From NCBI GenBank assembly GCA_018433085.1, contig JAHDRW010000013.1, positions 1 to 64,000 of the forward strand: 64,000 nt of DNA, read 5' to 3'. The stretch comes from Deltaproteobacteria bacterium. Lineage in GTDB: Bacteria > Desulfobacterota > Desulfomonilia > UBA1062. A program made the translations under genes and the position numbers. Positions within the stretch are counted from its first letter, which is position 1, and each line of letters starts with the position of its first letter. Below are positions 29,886-42,069 of this stretch, one piece after another. Under the pieces are notes generated by a model. It saw only the letters and a program-made list of their open reading frames with translations. It ran no database searches and was not told where the DNA came from.

Positions 29886-29915
29886 TAGACAAAATTTTCG
29901 TCTCAAGAGTATATG
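29886..29915 (+). promoter_or_regulatory. Candidate sigma-70 promoter giving a leaderless nadK transcript
   Basis: TAGACA at 29886-29891 and TATATG at 29910-29915 are 18 bp apart. The nadK ATG is at 29923, 7 bases after the -10 element. Transcription would begin at or next to the start codon, and no ribosome binding site exists upstream. Confidence 0.4.
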
Positions 29916-29922
29916 GTTTCTG

Positions 29923-30771
29923 ATGATTTTCGGGATTATCTGTAAAGAAGACAACATCGGCGCCCTCAATCTCGCGGGACGCGTTCGTGAATGGATACAG
30001 GCAATGGGATACGAATGCCTGGTGGAAGACCATCTGGGAACTCACATCGGTATCAATCACACCGCCCCCCCATGGGAAAAGGCCGACCTGCTCATCGCCA
30101 TCGGCGGTGACGGAACCATCCTCAGGGCCATCTGGATGTCGGAAGGCAGGCAGACCCCCGTCCTCGGAGTGCACATGGGCTATCTGGGCTTCCTCACCGA
30201 GGTGACGGAAGACGAGGTATATGCGGCGCTCGAGGCGGTTCTCGCCGGTGAGTTCGTGCAGGAAGAGCGGGCCATGTTCGAGTCAACCCTGATCAGGGAA
30301 GGGCGGACCATTACATCCCAGCACGTGCTCAACGACGTGGTAATCAACAAGGGCGCCCTTGCGCGGATCATCGACATCGAGGTGTGGACCGACTCCACCT
30401 TCATCACCTGCTACCGGGCAGACGGCCTCATCATATCGACGCCCACGGGGTCCACCGCCTATAATCTTGCGACGGGCGGACCCATCGTACACCCGCAGGT
30501 CGATGCCATCATCCTCACACCCATCTGTCCCCATGTCCTTTCGAACAGGAGTATCGTCCTGCCGGACTCCCAGGAGGTTATCGTCGTGATCAAGTCCGGG
30601 AAACGCTCGGATAATATTTACCTTACCCTTGACGGGCAGCGGGGCTTCCCGCTCGTGGCGGAGGACAAGCTCATCGTGAAAAGAGGAAATTACAAGGCAA
30701 ACATCTTGAGATTTCCCCAGAGGGATTATTTTGAAATACTGAGGACCAAGCTCGGCTGGCAGGAGAGATGA
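29923..30771 (+). CDS. nadK: NAD kinase
   Basis: This enzyme phosphorylates NAD+ to NADP+. The 282 residues carry the GGDGTIL motif (IAIGGDGTILRAIW) and the second conserved section DGLIISTPTGSTAYNLATGGP. The ATG at 29923 gives the natural N terminus but has no Shine-Dalgarno sequence. It overlaps recN by 4 bp, a common pairing. Confidence 0.96.
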   Translation: MIFGIICKEDNIGALNLAGRVREWIQAMGYECLVEDHLGTHIGINHTAPPWEKADLLIAIGGDGTILRAIWMSEGRQTPVLGVHMGYLGFLTEVTEDEVYAALEAVLAGEFVQEERAMFESTLIREGRTITSQHVLNDVVINKGALARIIDIEVWTDSTFITCYRADGLIISTPTGSTAYNLATGGPIVHPQVDAIILTPICPHVLSNRSIVLPDSQEVIVVIKSGKRSDNIYLTLDGQRGFPLVAEDKLIVKRGNYKANILRFPQRDYFEILRTKLGWQER

Positions 30772-32402
30772 TCGATTTCCTGAAAATCTCCTCCATGGCG
30801 GTCTTCGACGAGATCGAGATCGATTTCAGACAAGGGTTGAACTGCATCACCGGAGAAACCGGTGCGGGAAAGTCCCTGGTCCTCGGTGCGCTTATGCTCC
30901 TCATGGGTTCAAAGGCGAGCCAGGATCTGGTACGCCCGGGTGCCCCGAAGACAAGCATAGAGGCGCTGTTCACCATTTCGGGGAAGGAAATGGTCGTACG
31001 AAGGGAAATCTATCCCACCGGTTCCAGCCGGTGCTATATAGACGGGAAGCTGGCTACTGCGGCCGGCCTTGCCGATATCACATCGAACCTGATCACCATA
31101 TACGGGCAGCACGAATATCAGGATCTTCTCAATCCCGTGCAGCAGATGGGCATTCTCGAGAGCCTTGCCGGGCTGTCGAGGGACAGGTTGAACGACGCAT
31201 ACGAGGCCCTGTGCGATTCCGCGAACTCCCTTAAGAACCTAGAACGTTCCGCCGAGCAGTATCGCCAGAGGCGTGAAGACCTCCTGTTCGCACTTGGTGA
31301 ACTCAAGTCAGTCGAGATCACCCCGGGGCTCGAGGATGAGATCACGGCACAGCTGAACCTCGTAAGGGGTTCTGCCGATCTGAAGCACTGCACGCATCAG
31401 GCAGAAGAGATGCTCTATTCGGGGTCATCATCGGTAGTGGAGCTCCTCGGCCTGACGCGGGATTATCTCTCCCGGGCCGCTTCCATGGACCGTGAGCTCG
31501 ATTCCCTGCTTCAGTCTCTCGATGATATCTCCGCCGGGATCGAAGACATCAGCATGGCGCTCAGGGCAAAGTCGGCGGCCTACGAGTATGATCCGGAGAC
31601 GATCGATGCTCTGGAGGAAAGGCTTCATTTCGTCCAGGACCTCAAAAGAAAGCACAGGACCGACGAACAGGGACTGATCGACCTGAAGATCGATCTGGAG
31701 AGCCGGCTTGCCCTTGCCGAAGACTCGAATGAGGCGATTCGTCAGGCCAGAGAGGCCGTCTCGGCCACAGCGGCCGAGTATGAGGCGCTCCTTAAGGGCT
31801 TTCTGGAAAAACGCGGCACCTTTGCCCGGACATTCTGCGAGAAGATCGACAGGGACCTCCATGATTTGGGAATGCCTGGAGCAGAGTTTCATGTTGTCCA
31901 GACTGAACCGTCCGGGGTCGGTGAACGCGTGTTCGACGGTAAGGGCATTCCGGTCACGCCAGGCGCCGTCCTGAAAGGAGAATTCTTGATTTCCACCAAT
32001 GTAGGCCATAAGCCTCTTCCTCTTGCAAAGATCGCATCAGGGGGCGAGCTGAGCCGGATCATGCTCGCCATAAAGGTTCATCAGAAGTCCTCGCAGGAGG
32101 GCACACTGATCTTTGACGAGATCGATTCCGGTATCAGCGGTCAGACCGCTCTGATGATCGCGAAAAGGCTCAAGGAGCTCTCCTTTCATGCGCAGTCCAT
32201 TGTGGTGACCCACCTTCACCAGGTCGCGTCGGTTGCAGACTCGCATTTCGTGATACTGAAAAGCGCTGACGACGGAACCACGATTTCCACGATTCAAGAG
32301 GTGAAAGACATAGACAGGGCCATGGAGCTGGCGCGCATGATGGGAGGAGAAACACCTTCTTCGGCGGTTATCAGGCACGCGAAAGAACTCATCGGGTTGT
32401 AG
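30768..32402 (+). CDS. recN: DNA repair protein RecN
   Basis: This is a 544-residue SMC-like ATPase acting in double-strand break repair. The Walker A is GETGAGKSLVLGALM, the ABC signature LASGGELSRIMLAIK is near the C terminus, and Walker B is LIFDEIDSGISGQTA. The coiled coil lies in the middle. It is coupled to nadK. Confidence 0.96.
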   Translation: MIDFLKISSMAVFDEIEIDFRQGLNCITGETGAGKSLVLGALMLLMGSKASQDLVRPGAPKTSIEALFTISGKEMVVRREIYPTGSSRCYIDGKLATAAGLADITSNLITIYGQHEYQDLLNPVQQMGILESLAGLSRDRLNDAYEALCDSANSLKNLERSAEQYRQRREDLLFALGELKSVEITPGLEDEITAQLNLVRGSADLKHCTHQAEEMLYSGSSSVVELLGLTRDYLSRAASMDRELDSLLQSLDDISAGIEDISMALRAKSAAYEYDPETIDALEERLHFVQDLKRKHRTDEQGLIDLKIDLESRLALAEDSNEAIRQAREAVSATAAEYEALLKGFLEKRGTFARTFCEKIDRDLHDLGMPGAEFHVVQTEPSGVGERVFDGKGIPVTPGAVLKGEFLISTNVGHKPLPLAKIASGGELSRIMLAIKVHQKSSQEGTLIFDEIDSGISGQTALMIAKRLKELSFHAQSIVVTHLHQVASVADSHFVILKSADDGTTISTIQEVKDIDRAMELARMMGGETPSSAVIRHAKELIGL

Positions 32403-32570
32403 GGAAAATGCGACCGAACTACCCGGCAATGAAAATGGGAGAGAAGAAGCGCTTTTGAAAAGCATTCCTTCTCTGATATGCAGAATTGACCTCCTAGACG
32501 ACCATATTCCGGTTTGACTTTTCCTCCTGCCGGTGCTCTAGGTAAAAAACATTTTTATGGATACTTTGAT

Positions 32571-33038
32571 ATGATACGAAAACTACTGGTGAATGAAGTT
32601 TCAGAAGTCAAGACGCTTATTGATCCGTATGTGAAACAGGGATTGATGTTGCCGAAGTCCCTGCATTCACTTTCTACCGGCGTGAGAGATTTCTGGGTGA
32701 CGACCGACGGCGACCACGATGGACAGAGGATCATCGGATGCTGCGCCCTGCAGATTTCCTGGATGGACCTTGCCGAAATCAGAACGCTGGCAGTGAAAAA
32801 AGAGTATCAGGGCGCAGGAATAGGGCGGGAGATGGTGAAGGCATGCATCCGCGAGGCCGTGGAACTGCATCTGAAGAACTTGTTTACGTTGACCTACGTT
32901 CCCGACTTTTTCAAGAAAATGGGTTTCCACGAGATAGACAAATCCACCCTGCCCAGTAAAATCTGGGCGGATTGCATCCACTGCCAGTATTTCCCGGATT
33001 GTCGAGAAACGGCACTTATCTACCGGATCGAGGGGTAA
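32571..33038 (+). CDS. argA: GNAT acetyltransferase, short ArgA-like (N-acetylglutamate synthase candidate)
   Basis: This is a 155-residue GNAT protein resembling the short ArgA-type N-acetylglutamate synthases of anaerobes. The acetyl-CoA loop is YQGAGIGREMVKACI, the start is MIRKLLVNEVSEV, and the C-terminal Cys set CIHCQYFPDC matches that group. The in-frame ATG at 32571 is chosen over 32514, which extends without similarity; the ribosome binding site is weak. argJ at 38012 belongs to the same arginine pathway. It could instead be another acetyltransferase. Confidence 0.75.
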   Translation: MIRKLLVNEVSEVKTLIDPYVKQGLMLPKSLHSLSTGVRDFWVTTDGDHDGQRIIGCCALQISWMDLAEIRTLAVKKEYQGAGIGREMVKACIREAVELHLKNLFTLTYVPDFFKKMGFHEIDKSTLPSKIWADCIHCQYFPDCRETALIYRIEG

Positions 33039-33041
33039 ATC

Positions 33042-34367
33042 ATGGACTTGGAAATCAAAATCGAAAAAATCTATGAATTCCTGAAAAAACGATCCATCGA
33101 CGATTTCGAAATATACGGCACGGATTCCGATACCATCCGCGCCGAGTCAAAAGAAGGCGCCATGGGCTCTCTGAGCAAGTCGAGGGAGTCAGGGGTCGGA
33201 GTCCGTCTGATCATCGACGGAGCCATGGGTTTTGCCTACGGGGCGGAGCCTACTGCCGAACTGGTGGATTCGGCGGTTACCTCGGCGCGATATCAGTTCA
33301 AGGATCAGAACAACCATCTGCCTGCCCGACAGCAGGGGTATGAAGAGATCGACATCCTGGATTCCGCGGTCGGAGCGCTTTCCGCAGAGGACTGCATCGC
33401 GCGGGCGGTCTCCCTGGAGCAATCTGCCCGAGATGCGGACAGCCGGATCCATCAGGTCCGCAAGGCATCGTTTTCGCGGACCGTCTCCCGGGTGAGCGTC
33501 ATGAACTCCCATGGAATAGATGCATCCACCAGGCTGTCCGTGGCCTCGGCCTCGATCATGGTGGTGGCGAAGCAGGAGGACGACAGCCAGTCCGGCTACG
33601 AGTTCGACTTCAGCCATCACTTGAGTGATATCCATGTGGAAAAGGTCGGGATGCAGGCGGCTCGTAGGGCTACCGACATGCTGCAGGCAAGGAAAATGCA
33701 GACCGTCAAGATCCCCGCACTCTTCGATAACACCACCACCGCCCAGATGCTTGACTTCATATCGGATGCCTTTGTCGGGGAGAACGTCATCAAGGGGAAG
33801 TCTTTCATCGGGGACAAAAAGGGGCAAAAGTACTTTTCCGATGCAGTGAGGCTGACCGACAACCCGTTGGACAAACGGGCCGCGGATGCCTGCCCTTTCG
33901 ACGGGGAGGGCGTGCGGTCCAGGGAAACCGTCCTGGTGGATAATGGTACCATTCTTGCTTTTGTTTACGATAGTTACTGGGGACGCGTGGCAGGGACATC
34001 ATCTACAGGGAGTTCTCTTCGGGGGGGATACCGGGCGATGCCGACATCGGGAGTCCGGCACCTGTGCATGGAGTCAGGGACTGAAGACATTATGCGGAAT
34101 CTCAAAGGATTAAAGAGGGTTTTAAAAATTACCGATATTATGGGCATGCATACAGCGAATCCTATAACTGGAGAATTCTCCGTGGGGGTAAGTGGCCTGC
34201 TCATGGAAGAGGGGGTTCCACTCTATCCCGTTCGGGAAGCGGCTATTTCAGGGAATATTTATGATTTGTTTTCGAGGGTTATGGCGGTGGGCACCGATGT
34301 CCGTGAGTTCGGCGACGTGTTATGCCCGTCGGTTCTCATCGATGCGGTCGATGTGAGCGCTCAATGA
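33042..34367 (+). CDS. pmbA: PmbA/TldE-family protein of the TldD-TldE protease
   Basis: This is a 441-residue PmbA-type subunit, with FEIYGTDSDTIRAESKEGAMGS at the N terminus and the C-terminal section ITDIMGMHTANPITGEFSVGVSGL typical of TldE/PmbA. As expected for this partner it lacks the HExxxH zinc site of TldD. No TldD gene is in the window. The family processes peptides such as microcins and antitoxins. GAGGGG precedes the ATG at 33042. Confidence 0.92.
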   Translation: MDLEIKIEKIYEFLKKRSIDDFEIYGTDSDTIRAESKEGAMGSLSKSRESGVGVRLIIDGAMGFAYGAEPTAELVDSAVTSARYQFKDQNNHLPARQQGYEEIDILDSAVGALSAEDCIARAVSLEQSARDADSRIHQVRKASFSRTVSRVSVMNSHGIDASTRLSVASASIMVVAKQEDDSQSGYEFDFSHHLSDIHVEKVGMQAARRATDMLQARKMQTVKIPALFDNTTTAQMLDFISDAFVGENVIKGKSFIGDKKGQKYFSDAVRLTDNPLDKRAADACPFDGEGVRSRETVLVDNGTILAFVYDSYWGRVAGTSSTGSSLRGGYRAMPTSGVRHLCMESGTEDIMRNLKGLKRVLKITDIMGMHTANPITGEFSVGVSGLLMEEGVPLYPVREAAISGNIYDLFSRVMAVGTDVREFGDVLCPSVLIDAVDVSAQ

Positions 34368-34377
34368 GGGCGGATCA

Positions 34378-35280
34378 GTGAAAACCCACTGGACAATACT
34401 CATCCTCTCGAAAGAAAATACCGGAATCAGGAGATTCACCCTCTCTCCCCTCATCGCAGTCCTTACCGGATGCGTTATCCTCTTTCTGTCCGTTTTCTCG
34501 GCCTTTGCTGGATACAAGCTGTATCATCTGCGCACGGACATCTCCATGGTCGCATCCATAAGGCAGAAAAATCTGGAGCAGAGCAGGCAGATAGTCGCTC
34601 TGTCCGAGAAGGTATCTCTGCTCGACGAAGAGATGAATTCCCTGCGCACCTTCAACCGCCACCTCGTGGGGATCGCCAAGGTGGATCTCAATGCGCCGGA
34701 TGAGTTGAGCGGCGTCGGCGGCGGGTCGGAACCCATCAGGGCGGCGAACACCACCGAGGCCCTGACCGAAAAAATCCTTACCCGCGAGCTTCACTCCCAT
34801 ATCAAGCAGCTCGGTGACGATATCGTCATTGAGCGGGATGTCGCCCGGGACCTCCTGGCGGAGATCGAGAGACAGCGTTCGCTCCTGGCACATACACCGG
34901 GAATCTGGCCAACGCGCGGGTGGGTCACCTCACGGTACGGATGGCGCAATTCGCCTTTTACGGGAAAAAGGGAGTACCATAAGGGGATGGACATTGCGTG
35001 CAGAAAAGGAACCACCGTGCACGCACCTGCTGACGGAATCGTAACCTCATATTACCGGAACGGGGCTTATGGTAACTTCATGGTCATCAATCACGGATAC
35101 GGGATCGTGACCAGATACGCACATCTCGACAGCGCCGTGGCCAAAGCCGGCCAGCACGTCAGAAAGGGCGACAGGATCGCGGTTGTCGGAAACACCGGGC
35201 GGTCCACCGGCTCTCACCTGCACTACGAGGTTCTCGTCAACGGCATACACGTGAACCCGCAGAGATACGTGTTGAAATAG
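34378..35280 (+). CDS. Membrane-anchored M23 peptidase
   Basis: This is a 300-residue protein starting with GTG at 34378. It has one N-terminal membrane helix (about 20-45), a coiled-coil region (about 55-175), and a C-terminal LytM/M23 domain with the zinc residues in YHKGMD and HLHYEV, plus GNFMVINHGYGIVTRYAHL. It is probably a periplasmic peptidoglycan hydrolase or a division-type activator. It lies 11 bp after pmbA. Confidence 0.9.
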   Translation: MKTHWTILILSKENTGIRRFTLSPLIAVLTGCVILFLSVFSAFAGYKLYHLRTDISMVASIRQKNLEQSRQIVALSEKVSLLDEEMNSLRTFNRHLVGIAKVDLNAPDELSGVGGGSEPIRAANTTEALTEKILTRELHSHIKQLGDDIVIERDVARDLLAEIERQRSLLAHTPGIWPTRGWVTSRYGWRNSPFTGKREYHKGMDIACRKGTTVHAPADGIVTSYYRNGAYGNFMVINHGYGIVTRYAHLDSAVAKAGQHVRKGDRIAVVGNTGRSTGSHLHYEVLVNGIHVNPQRYVLK

Positions 35281-35308
35281 GGTTGTCTTTGTTCTATAAA
35301 AATATCGG

Positions 35309-35337
35309 TTGAAATGTTCACATCGCTATTCTAGTAC
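35309..35337 (+). promoter_or_regulatory. Candidate promoter of secA
   Basis: TTGAAA at 35309 and TAGTAC at 35332 are 17 bp apart in the AT-rich 101-bp gap before secA. The -10 element is poor. Confidence 0.35.
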
Positions 35338-35381
35338 TCTTTCAACTCCACAAAACATAAGAAAAGGATTATCATATCCAT

Positions 35382-38011
<2,630 letters not shown>

Positions 38012-38015
<4 letters not shown>

Positions 38016-39163
38016 ACATCCCCAGGGGTTTCCGCTTTTCAGCCGTAAATGCCGGGGTCAGAGCCCCGGAGGTCAGGCGCGCCGACATGGGGCTCGTCTT
38101 CTGCGAAGGGCAGGCCGTGCTCTCGGGCGTATTCACCCGCAACCGGGTGAAAGCCGCCCCGGTCGTTGTCGGTCAGGAGCTCGTGAACAGGGGAACAGCC
38201 AGGGCGATTCTGGCCAATGCCGGGAACGCCAATGCCTGCACCGGAGACCAGGGAATCCATGATGCCCGTTTACTCATGGATGCAGCGGCCAGGGAGCTCG
38301 GGGTCAGGAGCGATGAGGTGGTTCCCCTGTCGACCGGGGTAATCGGCATCCGTCTGCCCGTAGACCGGATGTCCATACGGATACCCGCGCTCGTGTCCGC
38401 GCTGGGGGACGACCCGGAGGTTTTTGCCCGCTCCATCATGACCACGGACACCTTTCCCAAGGTCGTGTCGCGCGCCGTGGGCAATGCCTCTGTAATCGGG
38501 GTGGCAAAGGGGGCTGGGATGATCGCCCCTGATATGGCCACCACGCTCGCGGTGGTGATGACCGATGCGGTTCTAACCAAGCAAGACCTTGATAATATTA
38601 TAATTAAATCTATCGAGCGCACCTTTAACGCCATCACAATCGATGGCGATATGTCGACGAACGACACGCTTCTGGCTCTTTCAAGCAATCAAGTTATTGA
38701 AAACATTGCTGATATTGAAAAGGGTATCGCTGATGTCATTCGAGACCTTGCATTGCTCCTGGTCAGAGATGGAGAGGGGGCCACGAAGTTCGTCACCATA
38801 AACGTGACCGGCGCGGCCGATGACCGCGAAGCAAAGAAGGCGGCCATGTCGGTGGCGAACTCGCTTCTGGTGAAGACCGCGCTGTTCGGCGCTGATCCCA
38901 ACTGGGGCCGGATTCTGGCCGCCGTGGGTTACAGCGGAGTTTTGTTCGATCCCGAAAGGGTCGCCATCTCCATTTCAGGGCACAGGGTCGTAGAGCGCGG
39001 CATGGAGTCGGAAGGGTTTAGCGAGAACACGCTCCATACGCTGCTGAAGAATCGGGAAATCTGTATCGATATCCGCATCGGAGACGGGCCGGGAACATTC
39101 ACCGTCTATACCTCGGACCTCTCCTATGACTACGTGAAGATCAATTCAGAGTACCGTACCTAA
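38012..39163 (+). CDS. argJ: Bifunctional glutamate/ornithine N-acetyltransferase
   Basis: ArgJ moves the acetyl group from N-acetylornithine to glutamate. The 383-residue precursor self-cleaves before the Thr of [23 protein letters not shown] and the NTDMST-like [13 protein letters not shown] region are also diagnostic. It begins inside the secA stop codon, so it is co-transcribed with secA, an unusual pairing. A short argA-like gene is at 32571. Confidence 0.95.
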
Positions 39164-39460
39164 ATCCCCCGGACCCTATTGCCGATAATATATATTATGT
39201 TAAATAATGTATGTGCGTGTGTAACTGTGTCACCTTCCTCATCCCTGCATATGCCCCTTTCCCGTCACGATGCATGATCTCATGAAGAGTTCTGCATCAA
39301 TCAAATGAAATCTCGGCCAAATGGTGAAGCATTTTTCCCAAGGGTATTAACGGGCCTTACGGTAAATAAACGGGAAACGATTTGGACGCACCCGCGCCCC
39401 CTGATGAAAGCATCACCCGGGGGCGCGATTCGGATTTCTAGGAAAAAGAGACTTCCCTGG
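39164..39460. other. Gap between convergent argJ and sufB with an AT-rich patch and a strong hairpin
   Basis: This 297-bp region has no convincing gene. An AT-rich stretch is at 39187-39212. A hairpin at 39393-39427 pairs CGCGCCCCC with GGGGGCGCG over 9 bp, with a further 5-bp stem (TGATG/CATCA) around an AAAG loop. No T-run follows on either strand, so it may be a transcript-stabilising or bidirectional stop structure. Confidence 0.5.
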
Positions 39461-40552
39461 TTAAATGGAACCTTCTATGGAGCGGCTGATGATCTCGTCC
39501 ATGAACGACTGGACCTTTTCCGGCAATCCCTCGATCTTGATATCGAGGAAGCCCCGGATGATGAGAGCGCGCGCCTGTTCTTCGTTAAGACCCCGTGTCA
39601 TGAGATAGCTGAGCTCTTCGCGTGAGATCTTTCCCACCGCTGCCTCGTGCGCCAGGTTGATGTCGGGGTGTGCGCCTCTCAATTCGGGGATGGAGTGGAT
39701 CACGCCGTTTTCATTGAGTAGCAGGCCGCTGCACTCCATGTGGCCGAAGGTGCCTGCGTGCTCTCCGGAAAGAAGCTGCCGGGATATGACCGTGCCCCCT
39801 TCCGAGACCACCCTGCTGATGATCTCGCCGCTGGCATCCTTGCCCTTGAGGATCACCCGGGCGCCCGTGTCGAAATAAGAATCGCCTTTGCTGAAAATAA
39901 CTGAATAAAATCGAGCACTACCACCGGAAGCCACATGCGCTATGGGGTTGGTGGCGATCTTTCTGACCTCAGTCATGCCCACGTAGTTGGAGATGTAGCG
40001 GGCACCCTCGCCCACCGATACGGCGCCTACGGGGAATACCTCCATGGCGTGACCCCAGTTGTGGATCATGGTGTAGCCCAGGTGAGCGTTTTTCCCCAGG
40101 TAGGTCTCGGTGATGCCCACGTGGGTTCCGCTTCTGTCGTGGGTTGCCGTGGTGCAGCCGTTGACGACGTTCAGCTCCGCACCCTCTCCGAGCTCGATGA
40201 TGTTGTGGATGAATTGACGCGACCCTGTCTCGCCGAACAGGAAGGCAGCCTGGAGCGGCTCCTCGATCCTGACACCGGGCTCCACGAAAATATAGTAGCC
40301 CACAGGCTCCTTTTCGGCGGCCTGCAGGGTCGTATCGCTGGAATCGCGGGGCACCACGTTGAAGAAGAGCTTTTCCCGCACATGAGGATACGCGTCAAAG
40401 GCCTGTTTCAGAGGCAGCACCACCAGTCCTTCGATATTACAATGGCTTTCCATGACGGTATGGTCCAGGACCATGAAATTCCCGCAACTGGCCACGCAGG
40501 AATCATAACCGATCTCACTCAGCCTGCCGGTATCTATCTGCACGGTGTTCAT
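39461..40552 (-). CDS. sufB: SufB/SufD-family iron-sulfur assembly scaffold (minimal SufBC type)
   Basis: This is a 363-residue beta-helical scaffold on which SufC acts to build Fe-S clusters. The section GARYISNYVGMTEVRKIATNPIAHV and the C-terminal LRGAHPDINLAHEAAVGKISREELSYLMTRGL belong to the SufB/SufD core (UPF0051). It is shorter than the SufB of the full Suf system (about 470 residues). Its ATG at 40552 overlaps the sufC stop (ATGA). No SufS, SufE or SufU accompanies it, as in minimal two-gene systems of anaerobes and archaea. Confidence 0.9.
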   Translation of the reverse strand: MNTVQIDTGRLSEIGYDSCVASCGNFMVLDHTVMESHCNIEGLVVLPLKQAFDAYPHVREKLFFNVVPRDSSDTTLQAAEKEPVGYYIFVEPGVRIEEPLQAAFLFGETGSRQFIHNIIELGEGAELNVVNGCTTATHDRSGTHVGITETYLGKNAHLGYTMIHNWGHAMEVFPVGAVSVGEGARYISNYVGMTEVRKIATNPIAHVASGGSARFYSVIFSKGDSYFDTGARVILKGKDASGEIISRVVSEGGTVISRQLLSGEHAGTFGHMECSGLLLNENGVIHSIPELRGAHPDINLAHEAAVGKISREELSYLMTRGLNEEQARALIIRGFLDIKIEGLPEKVQSFMDEIISRSIEGSI

Positions 40553-41316
40553 AGCGCACCCTTGTATTCTTCGCAGAATTTCTCGGCAAAACACGAGCTG
40601 CACTTGCTGTAGCCGTCTCGGCGGATCTCTTCGAAAATCTCGCCGGGGGCCCCGCAGCCGAGCACATGGCCGTTCATGATCACGAAGGCGATATCCGCCT
40701 TGATGTAATCGAGGATAAAACCGGTATGGGTAATGATGATGGCGGACCGTTTTCTCTTGGAAATGGGCTGGTCCTTTTCCAGTATGATCCGCAGGCCGTC
40801 GGCTATTACCGATATGTTCTCGATATCCACCCCTGACTCGGGCTCGTCGAGAAGCAGCAGGTCCGGCATCTGCATCATGAGTTGGAGAACCTCTGACCGC
40901 TTGCGCTCGCCCCCTGAGAACCCCACGTTGATATCCCTGTCGAGGTATCCGCTTAGGTTGAGCAGCTGGGCATACTCCATGATTTTTTCCGGGGTCTTCC
41001 TGCTCAGGGTCTCGAGCAGGGTTCGAAGCCTTACGCCCTTGATGGCGGGCGGATACTGGAAGGAAAGGCCGATGCCCAGGCGGGAGCGTTCGTCGACGGA
41101 AAGACCGGAGATGTCCTGGCCCTTGAAGGTGATGGAGCCCTGGGTGATCTCGTAGCCGGGCAGGCCGGAGATTGCGCCCATGAGCGTGCTTTTGCCCGAG
41201 CCGTTTGGTCCGAAGATAATGGCGGTTCTGCCCATGTCGACCGAGAGGTCGATCCCTTTCAGGATCTCTTTGCCTTCCACAGATACGTGCAGGTCGGTTA
41301 TTTCGAGAAATGACAT
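40549..41316 (-). CDS. sufC: SufC-type Fe-S assembly ATPase
   Basis: This is a 255-residue cytoplasmic ABC ATPase. Walker A is GPNGSGKSTLMGAI, the signature is FSGGERKRSEVLQLMM and Walker B is LLLDEPESGVDIE, matching SufC. The C terminus CSSCFAEKFCEEYKG adds a Cys cluster not found in typical SufC. It leads the sufC-sufB operon; a promoter lies upstream at 41361-41389. Confidence 0.93.
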   Translation of the reverse strand: MSFLEITDLHVSVEGKEILKGIDLSVDMGRTAIIFGPNGSGKSTLMGAISGLPGYEITQGSITFKGQDISGLSVDERSRLGIGLSFQYPPAIKGVRLRTLLETLSRKTPEKIMEYAQLLNLSGYLDRDINVGFSGGERKRSEVLQLMMQMPDLLLLDEPESGVDIENISVIADGLRIILEKDQPISKRKRSAIIITHTGFILDYIKADIAFVIMNGHVLGCGAPGEIFEEIRRDGYSKCSSCFAEKFCEEYKGAL

Positions 41317-41360
41317 ATGCTTGTCCCTTCGTGTGTGAGCTTTAGAAATCTGTCCATCCT

Positions 41361-41389
41361 CTTATCTTTGATGCAATGAGAAATGTCAA
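41361..41389 (-). promoter_or_regulatory. Sigma-70 promoter of sufC-sufB
   Basis: On the minus strand a perfect TTGACA (41384-41389) is followed after 17 bases by GATAAG (41361-41366), 45 bp upstream of the sufC ATG. No obvious iron or redox operator is visible. Confidence 0.55.
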
Positions 41390-41487
41390 GCCGTGCCTGG
41401 ACACATGCCGGCCCTGTACAAGGAAAAATCTCTCGTGTATGGTTAACCCTTAAGTCTGTTCGCAAAACCAAGGGTGAGAGGTGCCTC

Positions 41488-42069
41488 ATGAAGATGATAG
41501 AAAGCATGCTCTTTGACAGCCCGGGCAATCAGAACACATCCCACTGCATCGAGATGGTGGTGAAGCACGTAAAGGCGCACGGCAGAAAGCACGTGGTAGT
41601 CGCCTCCACCAGCGGAAAAACCGCCATGGCCTTTCACAAGGGCCTCGCGGGGACCGGGGCGAATCTCGTGGTGGTCACCCACTCCATCGGCTTCAAGGAA
41701 CCGGGTCATGACGAGTTCGATCCCGAGATTCGCAATCAGCTTCGAAGATCGCGGGTCCCCGTGCATACCGGGACCATTCTCACCCACTCTCTGGAAAAGT
41801 CCCTGATGGACAGCTTCCGGGGCATCTATCCGGGTTATCTCATCGCAAACACGCTCAGGCGCTTCGGCGAGGGTACAAAGGTCGCGCTCGAGATCGTGAT
41901 GGAGTCCTGCGACGCTGGATTGGTCCCGGAAAATCAGGAGGTGCTCGGGGTCGGCGGTACCTACCGGGGGTCTGACACGGTTCTGCTCATCAGATCCAAA
42001 CCCTCGAAGCGCTTCCTGGAGATGGATGTTCTGGAAATTCTCGCCAGACCCAGGGGCAGAGGGAACTGA
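41488..42069 (+). CDS. Stand-alone pyruvate-kinase C-terminal-like domain protein
   Basis: This is a 193-residue protein with an alpha/beta domain like the regulatory C-terminal domain of pyruvate kinase (VVVASTSGKTAMAFHKGLAG, ANLVVVTHSIGFKEPG, LEIVMESCDAGLVPENQEVLGVGG). No catalytic kinase domain is attached. The ATG at 41488 is the first with a binding site (GAGAGG); the longer frame from 41383 overlaps the sufC promoter. Such orphan PK_C proteins occur in archaea and anaerobes; their function is unknown. Confidence 0.8.
   Translation: MKMIESMLFDSPGNQNTSHCIEMVVKHVKAHGRKHVVVASTSGKTAMAFHKGLAGTGANLVVVTHSIGFKEPGHDEFDPEIRNQLRRSRVPVHTGTILTHSLEKSLMDSFRGIYPGYLIANTLRRFGEGTKVALEIVMESCDAGLVPENQEVLGVGGTYRGSDTVLLIRSKPSKRFLEMDVLEILARPRGRGN

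Noticed and set aside
41298..41528. 76-codon minus-strand frame upstream of sufC, where an Rrf2-type regulator might be expected
   Set aside because: It overlaps the sufC start and its promoter, shows no helix-turn-helix or Cys pattern, and has no binding site.
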